Shown: positions 10,473 through 18,965 of the stretch, one piece after another | How positions within the stretch are numbered: the stretch's first letter is position 1 | How the letters are laid out: the number at the start of each line of letters is the position of its first letter | Position numbers and translations under genes: made by a program | Notes under the pieces: model-generated | Databases searched by the model: none | Told to the model about the DNA's origin: nothing | The model's input: only the letters and a program-made list of their open reading frames with translations | DNA from: Ruminococcus sp. | GTDB lineage: Bacteria > Bacillota > Clostridia > Oscillospirales > Ruminococcaceae | Direction: 5' to 3' | NCBI GenBank assembly: GCA_021770655.1 | Contig: JAETQO010000003.1 | Location: forward strand, 1 to 64,000 | Length of the DNA stretch: 64,000 nucleotides

Positions 10473-11263
10473 ACTCTCCTTTCCGATTTGACAGGCTTTC
10501 GGCGGTATGAAAGATATGCAGTGATGACTGCAATGACGATAAGCAAGCCGTATACTGCCACATAAACCGGACAGAGCTTTTCATGCGGAACGATCTGAAC
10601 CAAAAATGAATCGCTCAACATTGGCGCATAACCGTCAAATGACGAGAACAGCGCCGAACCGCAGACGTTCAGAACGATAAGTATAGTCACAACGCCGCCG
10701 TTTATAAGCTTGCCTGTACCGCTGAGACGGCTCATTATAGTAAAAAAAGCCAATCCCGAAAAAAATGCCAGCAGAAGTTTTACAATAAACATTATCCACA
10801 TAAATACTATATTATTGGTAAAGCTCAGCGAATTCAATACATAGTCGGTCAAAATGTACCGGTATGTTTCATCAACGGCAACATACTCACATTTTCCGTT
10901 AGGCAAGGGTTCGCCTATGACATCTATGCGGTAGCTATAAAAATCGCCGGATTGGTACATTATGATACTTTCAGCAAAATGAGCGGCGGCAATAATAAGT
11001 ACAACTGTAAGAGCCGCAAGCATAACGGCGCAAAAGGACTTTTTTCTTGACGCCCCGCAGAATGTTGACGTTGTAAAAGCCGTTTTCATAACAGGATAGG
11101 CTACGACAGCCGCAACAGCGATGCTTATAATCTCAAAGATAACCGAAAAATCATCAAAGGAGAAAAAGCCTATTATCATCAGCAGGACAACCGCCGCATA
11201 CATTCCAAGCAATGGAAGTATCCATCGCTTTGCGATCTGCTTATAAACTTTCAATGCGTTCAT
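10469..11263 (-). CDS. Multi-pass membrane protein of a GntR-ABC operon (first permease-like subunit)
   Basis: This 264-residue protein has about six membrane segments: two near the N-terminus, a longer extracytoplasmic loop (residues about 100-135), then a C-terminal membrane bundle ending with basic residues. It overlaps the ABC ATPase gene by 4 bases at its start and the next membrane gene by 4 bases at its end. This fits ABC-2-type or YtrC/D-like permease partners of a YtrA-regulated system. No close family is identified by eye. Confidence 0.75.
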   Translation of the reverse strand: MNALKVYKQIAKRWILPLLGMYAAVVLLMIIGFFSFDDFSVIFEIISIAVAAVVAYPVMKTAFTTSTFCGASRKKSFCAVMLAALTVVLIIAAAHFAESIIMYQSGDFYSYRIDVIGEPLPNGKCEYVAVDETYRYILTDYVLNSLSFTNNIVFMWIMFIVKLLLAFFSGLAFFTIMSRLSGTGKLINGGVVTILIVLNVCGSALFSSFDGYAPMLSDSFLVQIVPHEKLCPVYVAVYGLLIVIAVITAYLSYRRKPVKSERRV

Positions 11264-12126
11264 TGCTCTCCCTCCTCACCTGTAAGGGTGATGAACACAT
11301 GCTGGAGATCGGGATTTGAAACCTCAAGTCCGCTTGGAACGTTATACGGCACGCCTCTTATATATGCCGAACAAATAGCGCCGAGATTCTTCTCTGCCAG
11401 CACTTCCTTTCCGTCGCAGTAAGCTTTGACAAGCTTCTTCGATCCTGTTACCGAATATCCGTCTGCCAGAATATCTTCCGTCTTTCCTGCCGCAAGCACC
11501 TTGCCTTTATCTATTATTATAACATTCTCGACAAGGTTTTCACATTCCTCAATAAGGTGTGTGGAAATCACCACGCCGCAATTCTGCTTTGCATACCGTT
11601 CCACAAGCAGACGATAAAACAGATCGCGGTGATTTGCGTCAAGCCCAAGCACAGGCTCGTCGAAAATCAGAAAATCCGCACCGCTCGCCAACGTTAGGAT
11701 TATTTTCGCTATGGTAGTATAGCCTGTTGAAAGACCCGAAAGCCGTTTTTTAGGATCAAGCCTGAACTTTTCCGCAAGGCTCTTTGCATATTCTTTGTCA
11801 AACTTCTTGTAAAAATCCGCCGTAATGTTGACAGCCTGCTTAAAGGAGAGTCCTCCCGGCAATGCCACCGTTTCGCTCATAGCGTATATCCTGTTAAGAG
11901 CCTTGTCATTTTCCAACAGATCTTCGCCGTCCAGCGTGACCTTTCCCGAAGTTGCGAAAACACGGTTTGTAATAATATTCATCAGCGTAGATTTCCCCGC
12001 ACCGTTGCGGCCCAGAAGTCCGTATATCCTTCCGCTTTCTATTTCAACACTCACACCGTCCAGCGCAATATTTTTTCCGTATTTCTTTATGATATTTTCT
12101 GTTTTTATAATACTGATGCCGCTCAT
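11260..12126 (-). CDS. ABC transporter ATP-binding protein (YtrB-like)
   Basis: This 288-residue ABC ATPase has Walker A GRNGAGKST near residue 38, a degenerate signature (LSGLSTGYTTIAKI) and Walker B FLIFDEPVLGLD, followed by a His switch (STHLIEE). The signature starts with LSGLS rather than LSGGQ, as is common in the YtrB/CcmA-like group. It is coupled by 4-base overlaps to the GntR regulator above and the membrane subunit below. This order (GntR, ATPase, membrane proteins) matches self-regulated antibiotic-stress or cell-envelope ABC operons of Firmicutes. Confidence 0.92.
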   Translation of the reverse strand: MSGISIIKTENIIKKYGKNIALDGVSVEIESGRIYGLLGRNGAGKSTLMNIITNRVFATSGKVTLDGEDLLENDKALNRIYAMSETVALPGGLSFKQAVNITADFYKKFDKEYAKSLAEKFRLDPKKRLSGLSTGYTTIAKIILTLASGADFLIFDEPVLGLDANHRDLFYRLLVERYAKQNCGVVISTHLIEECENLVENVIIIDKGKVLAAGKTEDILADGYSVTGSKKLVKAYCDGKEVLAEKNLGAICSAYIRGVPYNVPSGLEVSNPDLQHVFITLTGEEGEQ

Positions 12127-12491
12127 TTGTCAAAACCCCTTTCGATCATCTCTATGATCTCCGTCTTAGATATACCGAGCTTTCTTGCCTCGGCGCACAT
12201 TTTTTCAACATATGTCTGCTGAAAATCCTCTTGTCTTTCAGCTTTAAGCTTATCCACCGCTCCATTGCTCACAAACATTCCGAGACCTCTTTTTTTGAAA
12301 ATTATGTCTTTATCAACAAGCATATTTATGCCTTTGAGTGCGGTGGCGGGATTCACCTTATATTCGGCTGAAATTTCCGTTGTGGAAGGTATTTGATCGC
12401 CCTCGGCGATAGTACCGCTTATTATCAGGTCTGAAAGCCAATCGGCAAGCTGTATATATATCGGTCTTTCAGTTTCAAATTTCAGGTCCAT
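12123..12491 (-). CDS. GntR-family transcriptional regulator (YtrA type)
   Basis: This 122-residue repressor has an N-terminal winged helix (RPIYIQLADWLSDLIISG, then PSTTEISAEYKVNPATALKG) and only a short C-terminal dimerisation tail of about 50 residues. That short tail distinguishes YtrA-type from effector-binding GntR proteins. AGGAGG precedes the ATG. It heads the operon and probably represses it by binding the inverted repeat over the promoter at 12551-12577. Confidence 0.92.
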   Translation of the reverse strand: MDLKFETERPIYIQLADWLSDLIISGTIAEGDQIPSTTEISAEYKVNPATALKGINMLVDKDIIFKKRGLGMFVSNGAVDKLKAERQEDFQQTYVEKMCAEARKLGISKTEIIEMIERGFDK

Positions 12492-12550
12492 TTTCTCACG
12501 CCTCCTTTAAATCCGTTTGCTGTCTTTTTTCTTTTGTTCTCACACGCTCA

Positions 12551-12602
12551 TTAGTTAGCTACTCGTGTAACTAACTATACAACAAAGCATAGAGTTTGTC
12601 AA
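12551..12602 (-). promoter_or_regulatory. Promoter and operator of the GntR-ABC operon
   Basis: On the minus strand TTGACA (12597-12602) and TATAGT (12574-12579) are separated by 17 bases. An inverted repeat TAGTTAG (12552-12558) with CTAACTA (12571-12577) overlaps the -10 box and the likely start site. This is the expected place for a YtrA-type operator. Confidence 0.75.
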
Positions 12603-12727
12603 TAGGCGGACTAATCTTTTACGCATTTTCTATCTTTTATACAATTTTAAAGCGGCACGTTTAGGTAATATAACAAAAACTACGCTCAACCGAACGATTT
12701 CATAATAACAGAGCGTAATAAAACTTA

Positions 12728-12758
12728 CCGGCTGATACGGATTCTCCGTATCAGCCGG
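12728..12758 (-). terminator. Terminator of the peptidase-lipoprotein operon
   Basis: A perfect 13-bp stem (CCGGCTGATACGG with CCGTATCAGCCGG) has a 5-base loop. It lies 28 bases after the stop of the lipoprotein gene, with AAGTTTTATT following on the minus strand and TTTTTG on the plus strand. It is almost the same as the hairpin at 9708-9744. Confidence 0.8.
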
Positions 12759-12786
12759 TTTTTGTAACCTTCATATGTTATGTTTA

Positions 12787-13281
12787 CTATACCTCTGCAC
12801 CGTTCTGCGGTTCTGTTTCAAGAGCAATATCCAATACAGAACTATCACATTTATAAGGCTGTCCATTTACATTAACTTTCGCCCCGGTGTTGCCCGGATT
12901 TGTGATAACCACTTTATTTCCGTCCAAATCATTAAACGTTATCGTCACTTGCTTGCCTCCGGCAAGAGTATTTTGTGCGTCAAGTTCGACGGGCTGATAA
13001 TTCTGTTCAAGAAAGTCATTATACCAATCGAAGATTTCCTGCTTGATTTTCTCGTCCTCAATAGTCCACTCCAAATCTTCTTCAAATGGATTACCTATAG
13101 AAGTTGATACATATATTTCTCTTGCGATCTCCTCGGTTGATACATTTTCACTCGTTTCCTGACCCTTACTTACATCTGAAGATACATCATCGGTATTACT
13201 CTGAGATATATCCCCGCAAGCCGACAGAATAAGCGTACAAAGCGTACTAATTAAAATAATTTTCTTTTTCATATTCATCAT
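12787..13281 (-). CDS. Small lipoprotein partnered with a secreted cysteine peptidase
   Basis: This 164-residue protein has a basic start, a hydrophobic core and the lipobox LSAC near residue 21. An acidic Ser/Thr-rich linker and a mature domain of about 110 residues with no recognised motif follow. It starts 4 bases after the stop of the peptidase gene, so the two are co-transcribed. A surface-anchored partner, substrate or inhibitor of the peptidase is possible, by analogy to peptidase/inhibitor pairs, but the sequence does not show which. Confidence 0.8.
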   Translation of the reverse strand: MMNMKKKIILISTLCTLILSACGDISQSNTDDVSSDVSKGQETSENVSTEEIAREIYVSTSIGNPFEEDLEWTIEDEKIKQEIFDWYNDFLEQNYQPVELDAQNTLAGGKQVTITFNDLDGNKVVITNPGNTGAKVNVNGQPYKCDSSVLDIALETEPQNGAEV

Positions 13282-13285
13282 CTCC

Positions 13286-14332
13286 TTAATCTAAATACAC
13301 CATTCCTGTTGCAAAACCATAAGCTATCCTAACATTGTTATTACCCCATCCATCATTAACTATAAAAAATCTATTTAACATATTACTGCCATCTCTAAGT
13401 TGAGAAATACCATATCCAAGTACCCAATGATTTTTATAAAGCGGATGATTATTTATCAATAATAAATATGGAACATTGACTCCGTTTATCAAATATGAAG
13501 AATGATTCCAAATTCCAATTGGAGGAGTCGTATCATCACAAACAGTCACAGAATCTCTTTTTAAGTTTGAAATCATAGGCAGCGCAAAAGCTAAGCCAGA
13601 TCTCAAAGATGCGACCGAAGATCCCATTAAATCACCTTGATTTCCTCTGATCTCAATATGATTAATCAAATAATCATGAAGTCCAGACGGATTATTTCTC
13701 CACTCACTACTCAAATAAGCTGAATCTATATGGTCGTAATAATAAAATAAAAGTATCGTCGCAGCTAGTGAACCACATGTACCTTGAGTATTATAATCAA
13801 GGCAACGCGGCTCATATTTCAGCTTAGTGTCATAATATTGACCAGTTGCAGCAGGTAATATTTCATCTTCAATATTCGCATTAAAAGTATTATATTCAAT
13901 ATTATCGTCAAATGCTTTTGATACATCTTTTAACTCGTCATATGATAATTCCAAATATTCATCAAAAATATGCTGATAATTCTCTTCTTTTTCAATATAA
14001 TATTCTAACGGACCAGCATAATATGTTTTATCATAACAATTGATATATGGTGAATCGGCAGTTGGACTATATTCAATTATATTATTATCATTATCAATAA
14101 TGATGTATCCGTTCTCACAATCATAACATTGTGCAATTCTATTATCATCATAATTCAAGAGATCATGTACGGTTAATACTTCGCCCATGTTTTCTTCATT
14201 TAATGTACATTCTACTATATGCGGAATTAAATCATGAGCAGAATTCTCATGTGCAAATACATCAAATGAACATATTCCACTAATAATTGACACAGAAATA
14301 CTGCACGACAAAAACCTTTGTAATAATTTCAT
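13286..14332 (-). CDS. Secreted papain-like cysteine peptidase (C39/C10-like)
   Basis: This 348-residue exported protein has a signal peptide ending near residue 27 (FDVFA). A roughly 130-residue acidic pro-region precedes a papain-fold domain. Cys186 in QGTCGSLAATILLFYYYDH is the likely nucleophile, preceded by Gln183 (oxyanion position). His302 in NHWVLGYG and Asn326/Asp327 in VNDGWGNN complete the usual Cys-His-Asn set. Family length and motif order resemble C10/C39-like peptidases of gut Firmicutes. A strong AAGGAGGG site precedes the ATG. The coding region is AT-rich compared with neighbours, which may point to transfer. The substrate is unknown. Confidence 0.75.
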   Translation of the reverse strand: MKLLQRFLSCSISVSIISGICSFDVFAHENSAHDLIPHIVECTLNEENMGEVLTVHDLLNYDDNRIAQCYDCENGYIIIDNDNNIIEYSPTADSPYINCYDKTYYAGPLEYYIEKEENYQHIFDEYLELSYDELKDVSKAFDDNIEYNTFNANIEDEILPAATGQYYDTKLKYEPRCLDYNTQGTCGSLAATILLFYYYDHIDSAYLSSEWRNNPSGLHDYLINHIEIRGNQGDLMGSSVASLRSGLAFALPMISNLKRDSVTVCDDTTPPIGIWNHSSYLINGVNVPYLLLINNHPLYKNHWVLGYGISQLRDGSNMLNRFFIVNDGWGNNNVRIAYGFATGMVYLD

Positions 14333-14352
14333 AACCAGCCCTCCTTACAAAT

Positions 14353-14381
14353 ATTATACATTATTTAATATATCAAGTCAA
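14353..14381 (-). promoter_or_regulatory. Promoter of the peptidase-lipoprotein operon
   Basis: On the minus strand TTGACT (14376-14381) and TATAAT (14353-14358) are separated by 17 bases, about 20 bases above the ATG at 14332. Confidence 0.75.
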
Positions 14382-14492
14382 TTGTAATTGTCAACAATAA
14401 CAATTAATGTTAATTGTTTATAGTGCATGATGAAGTTTACATTAATGTATAAATATGTTGATTCTTGTCGAATAATGTATCTCAGCAGTTTT

Positions 14493-14699
14493 TTATTTAT
14501 GAACTTTTATTCCTGCGAGATAATCCAAAGAAACATTATAATATTTTGCCAGTTCTATAAAACAGTGCATAGGCATTTCTCGCTTTCCGCTTTCGTAAAG
14601 TTGATACTGCTGTCTTGTAATGTCAAGAATATCCGCTACTTGCTGCTGGGAAAGGTCATTATCCTCACGAACGTCTCTGATTCTGTGATAAAAATACAT
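14493..14699 (-). CDS. XRE-family helix-turn-helix regulator
   Basis: This 68-residue protein consists of a single Cro/C1-type HTH: IRDVREDNDLSQQQVADIL, the turn, then TRQQYQLYESGKREMP and LAKYYNVSLDYLAGI. Such minimal regulators usually repress their own divergent promoter. It is divergent from the small membrane protein gene at 14874, with TGCATT-like repeats in between. It probably controls one or both flanking genes. Confidence 0.88.
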   Translation of the reverse strand: MYFYHRIRDVREDNDLSQQQVADILDITRQQYQLYESGKREMPMHCFIELAKYYNVSLDYLAGIKVHK

Positions 14700-14755
14700 A
14701 CAAAAACCTCTTTTCAGATTTAGTTAATATGTAGATTTTATCATGAATCCGTTTA

Positions 14756-14791
14756 AATGCACTTGATTTGCATTCATTTGAATGCTATAAT
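14756..14791 (+). promoter_or_regulatory. Promoter with repeated TGCATT motifs (probable XRE operator)
   Basis: TTGATT (14763-14768) and TATAAT (14786-14791) are separated by 17 bases. AATGCA (14756-14761), TGCATT (14769-14774) and GAATGC (14780-14785) are repeated in and around the spacer. This fits an operator for the divergent XRE protein; the link is inferred. Confidence 0.6.
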
Positions 14792-14873
14792 ATTACCGTA
14801 GATAGCAACTGTTTTATTAACTTATTTCATAATTATCGATTCTAATAAAAAATCACTTAAAAGGAGAAAAAAT

Positions 14874-15068
14874 ATGAATGTTATTGGATTAACACTTGTA
14901 TTAACATATGTAGTATTAGGATATTGGGCTACAGGTGAAACTATTTATGCAAATAAGATTATTTTCCACAAGTTTGGTGAGTTATTCCTTAGACGGTTGT
15001 TATATGGAATAATGTTTGGTGTAATTTTAATACCCGTCGCAATTATAAAAACTTTGCTCAGCCGTTAA
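14874..15068 (+). CDS. Small two-segment membrane protein, function unknown
   Basis: This 64-residue protein has two hydrophobic segments (about residues 3-20 and 42-60) joined by a short loop with a conserved-looking GETIYANK stretch. An AAAGGAG ribosome site lies above the ATG. It is followed 33 bases later by the zinc-ribbon coiled-coil gene, with which it is probably co-transcribed. No family recognised. Confidence 0.7.
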   Translation: MNVIGLTLVLTYVVLGYWATGETIYANKIIFHKFGELFLRRLLYGIMFGVILIPVAIIKTLLSR

Positions 15069-15101
15069 AATTAACCTGGACAAATAAAGGAGCGATTGTA
15101 T

Positions 15102-16136
15102 ATGAGTGAATTATATTCTAAGTGTATATTTTGCGGAAATAAAATCTCCAACAATTCTGATGTATGTGATAAATGCGGTTCAACTGTTGAAATGTCAAAA
15201 AATGACCAAAGGAACGAAATACAAAAACTTTGTAATATACTTGACGATTATATCACTTCACAGAATTGCAGTCAAACTCAAATTAATGTTATAAAAAAGC
15301 AATGCATAATTGATCCTAGTGTTCATCATTATATTCAAGCCGCACAACGCAAAAAAATTCTTTATGGTAACGATTTAATTAATGTATACAGTATCATAAA
15401 AAAAACTTTAAATGAGATTATTGAACTTCAAAACTTATTGGCAAAACAAAATAATGATTATGAAAATGCAATTAAAAAAGAGGAAAAAATACGAAACGGC
15501 GACGGAGGAACATTCCGATATTTAGTTGCAATAATCCTTTTTATAATAATAACTATTGTTGATTATTGGGTTTTCGCATTATTAATTGCATTTATTGGTT
15601 TTAAAATTGTAGGTTTCTTTTCCAAAGTAAAGCACGACGATGAATTTAATTTGGAAGCCGATAAATATCACGAAGAAACAGTTATTAGAATTATGAAGGA
15701 GATCGAAGATACACAAACTCAACTTGACGAATGCTGGGAAAGTGATGAAATCAAATTATATGAATTGACTGTACCGGAAAAATACCAATCTATGGACGCA
15801 ATAGAATTTTTCCTTGAACTTCTTAATACAAAACGAGCTGATTCAGAAAAAGATTTATTTAATCTTTACGAAGAAGAGCTTCACAGAAGAAAAACTTTAG
15901 AACTACAACAACAGCAGATTGAATACAGTCAAAATATTATGGCTAAACAAGACGAACATACAAGTCTTTTAAAAGAACAGCTTAATATGTCAAAAGAACA
16001 ATTAAACCTGTCCAAACAACAATTAAATGCCACTCAAAAAATTTCAAGGCAAGTCAAGTACGGAAATGCAGTCTCAACAGCTACATATAGCAAAGTACAA
16101 AATATTCAACAAAATATTCAAAAAAATAAACAATAA
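15102..16136 (+). CDS. Zinc-ribbon, coiled-coil membrane protein
   Basis: This is a 344-residue protein. The N-terminus is a zinc ribbon (CIFCGNKI then CDKCG, residues about 8-30). A helical region follows, then two close membrane segments near residues 138-175 (YLVAIILFIIITIVDYW and FALLIAFIGFKIVGFF). A long Gln/Glu/Leu-rich coiled coil makes up the rest, with repeated LNMSKEQ/LNLSKQQ heptads. I start at the ATG at 15102 with AAAGGAG above it, not the TTG two codons earlier. Its AT-rich composition matches its neighbours at 13.3-15 kb and differs from core genes. Function unknown. Confidence 0.82.
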   Translation: MSELYSKCIFCGNKISNNSDVCDKCGSTVEMSKNDQRNEIQKLCNILDDYITSQNCSQTQINVIKKQCIIDPSVHHYIQAAQRKKILYGNDLINVYSIIKKTLNEIIELQNLLAKQNNDYENAIKKEEKIRNGDGGTFRYLVAIILFIIITIVDYWVFALLIAFIGFKIVGFFSKVKHDDEFNLEADKYHEETVIRIMKEIEDTQTQLDECWESDEIKLYELTVPEKYQSMDAIEFFLELLNTKRADSEKDLFNLYEEELHRRKTLELQQQQIEYSQNIMAKQDEHTSLLKEQLNMSKEQLNLSKQQLNATQKISRQVKYGNAVSTATYSKVQNIQQNIQKNKQ

Positions 16137-16142
16137 ATTAAA

Positions 16143-16169
16143 AGGAACACCCCGTCAAGGAGTGTTCCT
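16143..16169. terminator. Bidirectional terminator between convergent genes
   Basis: AGGAACAC (16143-16150) pairs with GTGTTCCT (16162-16169), lying between the zinc-ribbon gene and cellobiose phosphorylase stops, with T-rich sequence on both outward sides. Confidence 0.7.
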
Positions 16170-16194
16170 CTTAATTTCATACTATAATTTCCGA

Positions 16195-18603
16195 TTATCC
16201 CAGAACAACCACAATATCAGTCTGTTCAGTCATCTTGCACTCGCAAACGAAATTGCCCTCAACAGCCTCGCCGTTTACAGTGATCGACTTAACGCCGCTC
16301 TGAACGTGATCGGGGTTCTGAATGTCGATAGAAAGATGCTTACCGCGGAAGTTCTTTTCTATCTTGAAACCGTCCCACTCGTGAGGAATGGACGGGCTGA
16401 TAACAAGACCCTCTGCGTTCGGTCTCATACCGCAGATACCCTCTACACAGCCTACCATTACGGTAGAGCCTGTTCCTGTTAACCAGTGAACGTGAGAACG
16501 TCCCGCATAAGGCGAACGTGTGGACTCGGTGAACTGTCCGTGAACGTACGGCTCAAGCACTCTTGTCTCCGCCTTGTCGTTCATGTTTGCAGGAGAGGAC
16601 TCAAGGAAGTACTCGAACGCTCTGTCGCCGTGACCGAGGAGTGACTCAGCAAGTATCGCCCAGCCCTGAGTCTGAGAGAAGATACCGCCGTTTTCCTTTG
16701 TGTCCGGATTGAAGATGTGCATGAGCGCACCGTCAAAGTAGTTGTCAACATAAGGCGGCTCCATGATCTTTACGCCGTAAGGAGTATTGAGTATCTCATG
16801 TACCTTTTCCATAGCCGTTTCAGCCTTTTCCTTGGAGGCAAAGCCGGAAATAACGGACCATGACTGAGGATTGAGCCACATTGAAGCCTCGGGATCGTGC
16901 TTAGCGCCGACGATCTCGCCGTTCTCTCTGTAGCCTCTGATAAATCTGTCCTCGTCCCAGCAAGCCTCAAGGCTCTTGCCAAGCTCAGGCTGTACCTTGT
17001 CGATATATGCAGCATAATCGGTATCGCCTCTGTCCTGAGCATAACCCTTGATAACGCTCATAGCGTAGTAAAGCTGGAATGCAACGAAGGTAGATTCGCC
17101 CTTCTTGCCAAGTCTCAGGCAGTCGTTCCAGTCCGCATAAAGTCCCGCAGGCATTGTATGCGCGCCAAGTCTTTCCATAGAAAACTGAATAGCCTTCTTC
17201 AGATGCTCGTAAACAGTGTCCTCGCCGCCGTTGGCATAAACAATGACCTCGTCAAGGAACGCCTTGTTTCCGCTCTCGCCGATGTACTTATTAACGGTCG
17301 GGAACAGCCAGAGAGCGTCGTCGGCTCTGTAGCACGGATGACCTGTTTCCTTAGCGTAAACGGAATTTTCGTCGTTTTCATCGGGACAAGTTTCATGACC
17401 GGCATTGTGGTCGAACTTAACAAGCGGAAGTCCGCCGCCGTTGTCGACCTGAGCGGAGATCATGAATCTGATCTTCTCTGCCGCAAGCTCGGGATTGATA
17501 TGAATGATACCCTGAATATCCTGAACGGTATCTCTGTAGCCGTAGCCGTTTCTCAGACCGCAGTAAATAAAGGACGCCGCTCTTGACCAGATAAATGTGA
17601 TAAAGCACTGATAAGCGTTCCATACGTTTACCATGTTGTTGAACTCGTTGGAAGGGGTTTCTACCTGGAAGTTGTTGAGCTGGCCGTGCCAGTAAGCGAT
17701 AAGCTCCTCAACCTCGGCGTCAACCTTGCCCGGCTCGTTGTATGCTGCAAGGATCTCATCTGCGACCTTCGGATTTTTCTGTCCTACAACATAGATGATC
17801 TCCTTTGTCTCGCCGGGAGCAAGCATGATCTCAGACTGCAAAGCGCCGCAGGCATTGGAGTTATAGTTAAGCTTATTGTCGCAGAATCCTCTTTCAACGG
17901 CGACAGGGTTGCCGTAATCTCTGTATGAGCCGATAAAGCTGTCAAGATTTCCGTTATAAGCGGAAACGGGAGCGCCTACAACGCCGAAAAATCTCTCTCT
18001 CCAGTTGGAACCGCTGGCATCCTTGCCGCTGTTCTCGTTGATATGCTGAACGATCTTGTTACCGTCAAAGCTTGTTCTTGTGATGAACAGAGTATACTGG
18101 AGGTTTACCTGATCCTGCTCGTAATTGTTCTCGTTTGTGAACTCAACAAATCCGAATGCTGAAAGATTTCTGTATCTGTCTGAATTGTTGGTGATCTTTG
18201 TTCTCCAAACCTCATAGGTCTTATTAAGCGGAACATAGTATGTAAGCTCCGAATGAATGTCGGCATAGTCGGACTTAACGGTAGTATAAGCCGTACCGTG
18301 ATGACACTCGGTCTTGTACTGATCCAGCGGCTTGCCTACAGGCTGCCATGTGCAGGACCAGTAATCCTTAGAATCGTTATCGCGGATATAAACATATCTG
18401 CCCGGCAGACCGATGTTGGAATTGAAACGGTAACGGATAATTCTTCCGTTAGCGCCGCTTTTTACAAAGCTGTATCCTCCGCCGTTGTTTGAAACGATAG
18501 CGCCGTATTCCGGTGAACCGAGGTAGTTAGCCCATGGTGCCGGAGTATCGGGTCTTGTGATTACATATTCCTTGTGTTCAAGGTCAAAATAGCCGTACTG
18601 CAT
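16195..18603 (-). CDS. cbpA: Cellobiose phosphorylase (GH94)
   Basis: This 802-residue cytoplasmic enzyme phosphorolyses cellobiose to glucose-1-phosphate and glucose, saving ATP in cellulolytic bacteria. It matches GH94 throughout. The N-terminal beta domain starts MQYGYFDLEHKEYVI. The catalytic barrel has GLRNGYGYRDTVQD and the catalytic Asp in LYADWNDCLRLG (Asp491, equivalent to the general acid near position 490 in characterised enzymes). The C-terminal beta domain includes STRSPYAGRSHVHWLTGTGS. Length is normal. AAAAGGAGCG precedes the ATG. It is monocistronic, with a LacI-type operator in its leader, so it is probably induced by cello-oligosaccharides. Cellodextrin phosphorylase is the main alternative, but the length and motifs favour cellobiose. 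Confidence 0.93.
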   Translation of the reverse strand: MQYGYFDLEHKEYVITRPDTPAPWANYLGSPEYGAIVSNNGGGYSFVKSGANGRIIRYRFNSNIGLPGRYVYIRDNDSKDYWSCTWQPVGKPLDQYKTECHHGTAYTTVKSDYADIHSELTYYVPLNKTYEVWRTKITNNSDRYRNLSAFGFVEFTNENNYEQDQVNLQYTLFITRTSFDGNKIVQHINENSGKDASGSNWRERFFGVVGAPVSAYNGNLDSFIGSYRDYGNPVAVERGFCDNKLNYNSNACGALQSEIMLAPGETKEIIYVVGQKNPKVADEILAAYNEPGKVDAEVEELIAYWHGQLNNFQVETPSNEFNNMVNVWNAYQCFITFIWSRAASFIYCGLRNGYGYRDTVQDIQGIIHINPELAAEKIRFMISAQVDNGGGLPLVKFDHNAGHETCPDENDENSVYAKETGHPCYRADDALWLFPTVNKYIGESGNKAFLDEVIVYANGGEDTVYEHLKKAIQFSMERLGAHTMPAGLYADWNDCLRLGKKGESTFVAFQLYYAMSVIKGYAQDRGDTDYAAYIDKVQPELGKSLEACWDEDRFIRGYRENGEIVGAKHDPEASMWLNPQSWSVISGFASKEKAETAMEKVHEILNTPYGVKIMEPPYVDNYFDGALMHIFNPDTKENGGIFSQTQGWAILAESLLGHGDRAFEYFLESSPANMNDKAETRVLEPYVHGQFTESTRSPYAGRSHVHWLTGTGSTVMVGCVEGICGMRPNAEGLVISPSIPHEWDGFKIEKNFRGKHLSIDIQNPDHVQSGVKSITVNGEAVEGNFVCECKMTEQTDIVVVLG

Positions 18604-18641
18604 ATTTTTTTACGCTCCTTTTTTATTATTTTGACGCGGGC

Positions 18642-18655
18642 TGTAAACGTTTCCG
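18642..18655 (-). promoter_or_regulatory. LacI-family (cre-like) operator for cellobiose phosphorylase
   Basis: TGTAAACGTTTCCG has the AAACGTTT palindromic core of LacI/CcpA-type operators. It lies between the promoter and the start codon, where a bound repressor would block elongation or initiation. Confidence 0.6.
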
Positions 18656-18689
18656 CATAATTTTTCGTCATTTTCATAACGCCAATCTT

Positions 18690-18718
18690 ATTTTAACATA
18701 TTAAGGTTAGCTTGACAA
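18690..18718 (-). promoter_or_regulatory. Promoter of cellobiose phosphorylase
   Basis: On the minus strand TTGTCA (18713-18718) and TAAAAT (18690-18695) are separated by 17 bases, giving a leader of about 80 bases. The rest of the 18604-18965 gap holds only the operator and the next terminator. Confidence 0.65.
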
Positions 18719-18922
18719 GGGGGTAACGGCAAAAAAATGTCTTTGTTTTCAAAAAACTTTTTCATGATTATTGAATTTTGAAACTTAAACGATTTAAGAA
18801 TTTTGTATATACCTTTCTTTGTCTAATATCTCTAATTTTTGATATTTTGTTTTGGCAGGCATAGCCATTGAAATATATGGAATCCGGTGGTATTATGATA
18901 ACATATGACAGACAAAAAATAT

Positions 18923-18952
18923 CGGCGTGTACCTTTTTACGGGTACACGCCG
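18923..18952 (-). terminator. Intrinsic terminator of the 93-residue protein gene
   Basis: CGGCGTGTACC (18923-18933) pairs perfectly with GGTACACGCCG (18942-18952). T-rich tracts follow on both strands. It lies 14 bases after the stop at 18966. Confidence 0.85.
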
Positions 18953-18965
18953 TTTTTATGTGCTG

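Noticed and set aside
16897..17586. 229-codon plus-strand frame inside cellobiose phosphorylase
   Set aside because: It lies wholly within the GH94 gene, shows no ribosome site and no known domain, and is a shadow of codon bias.
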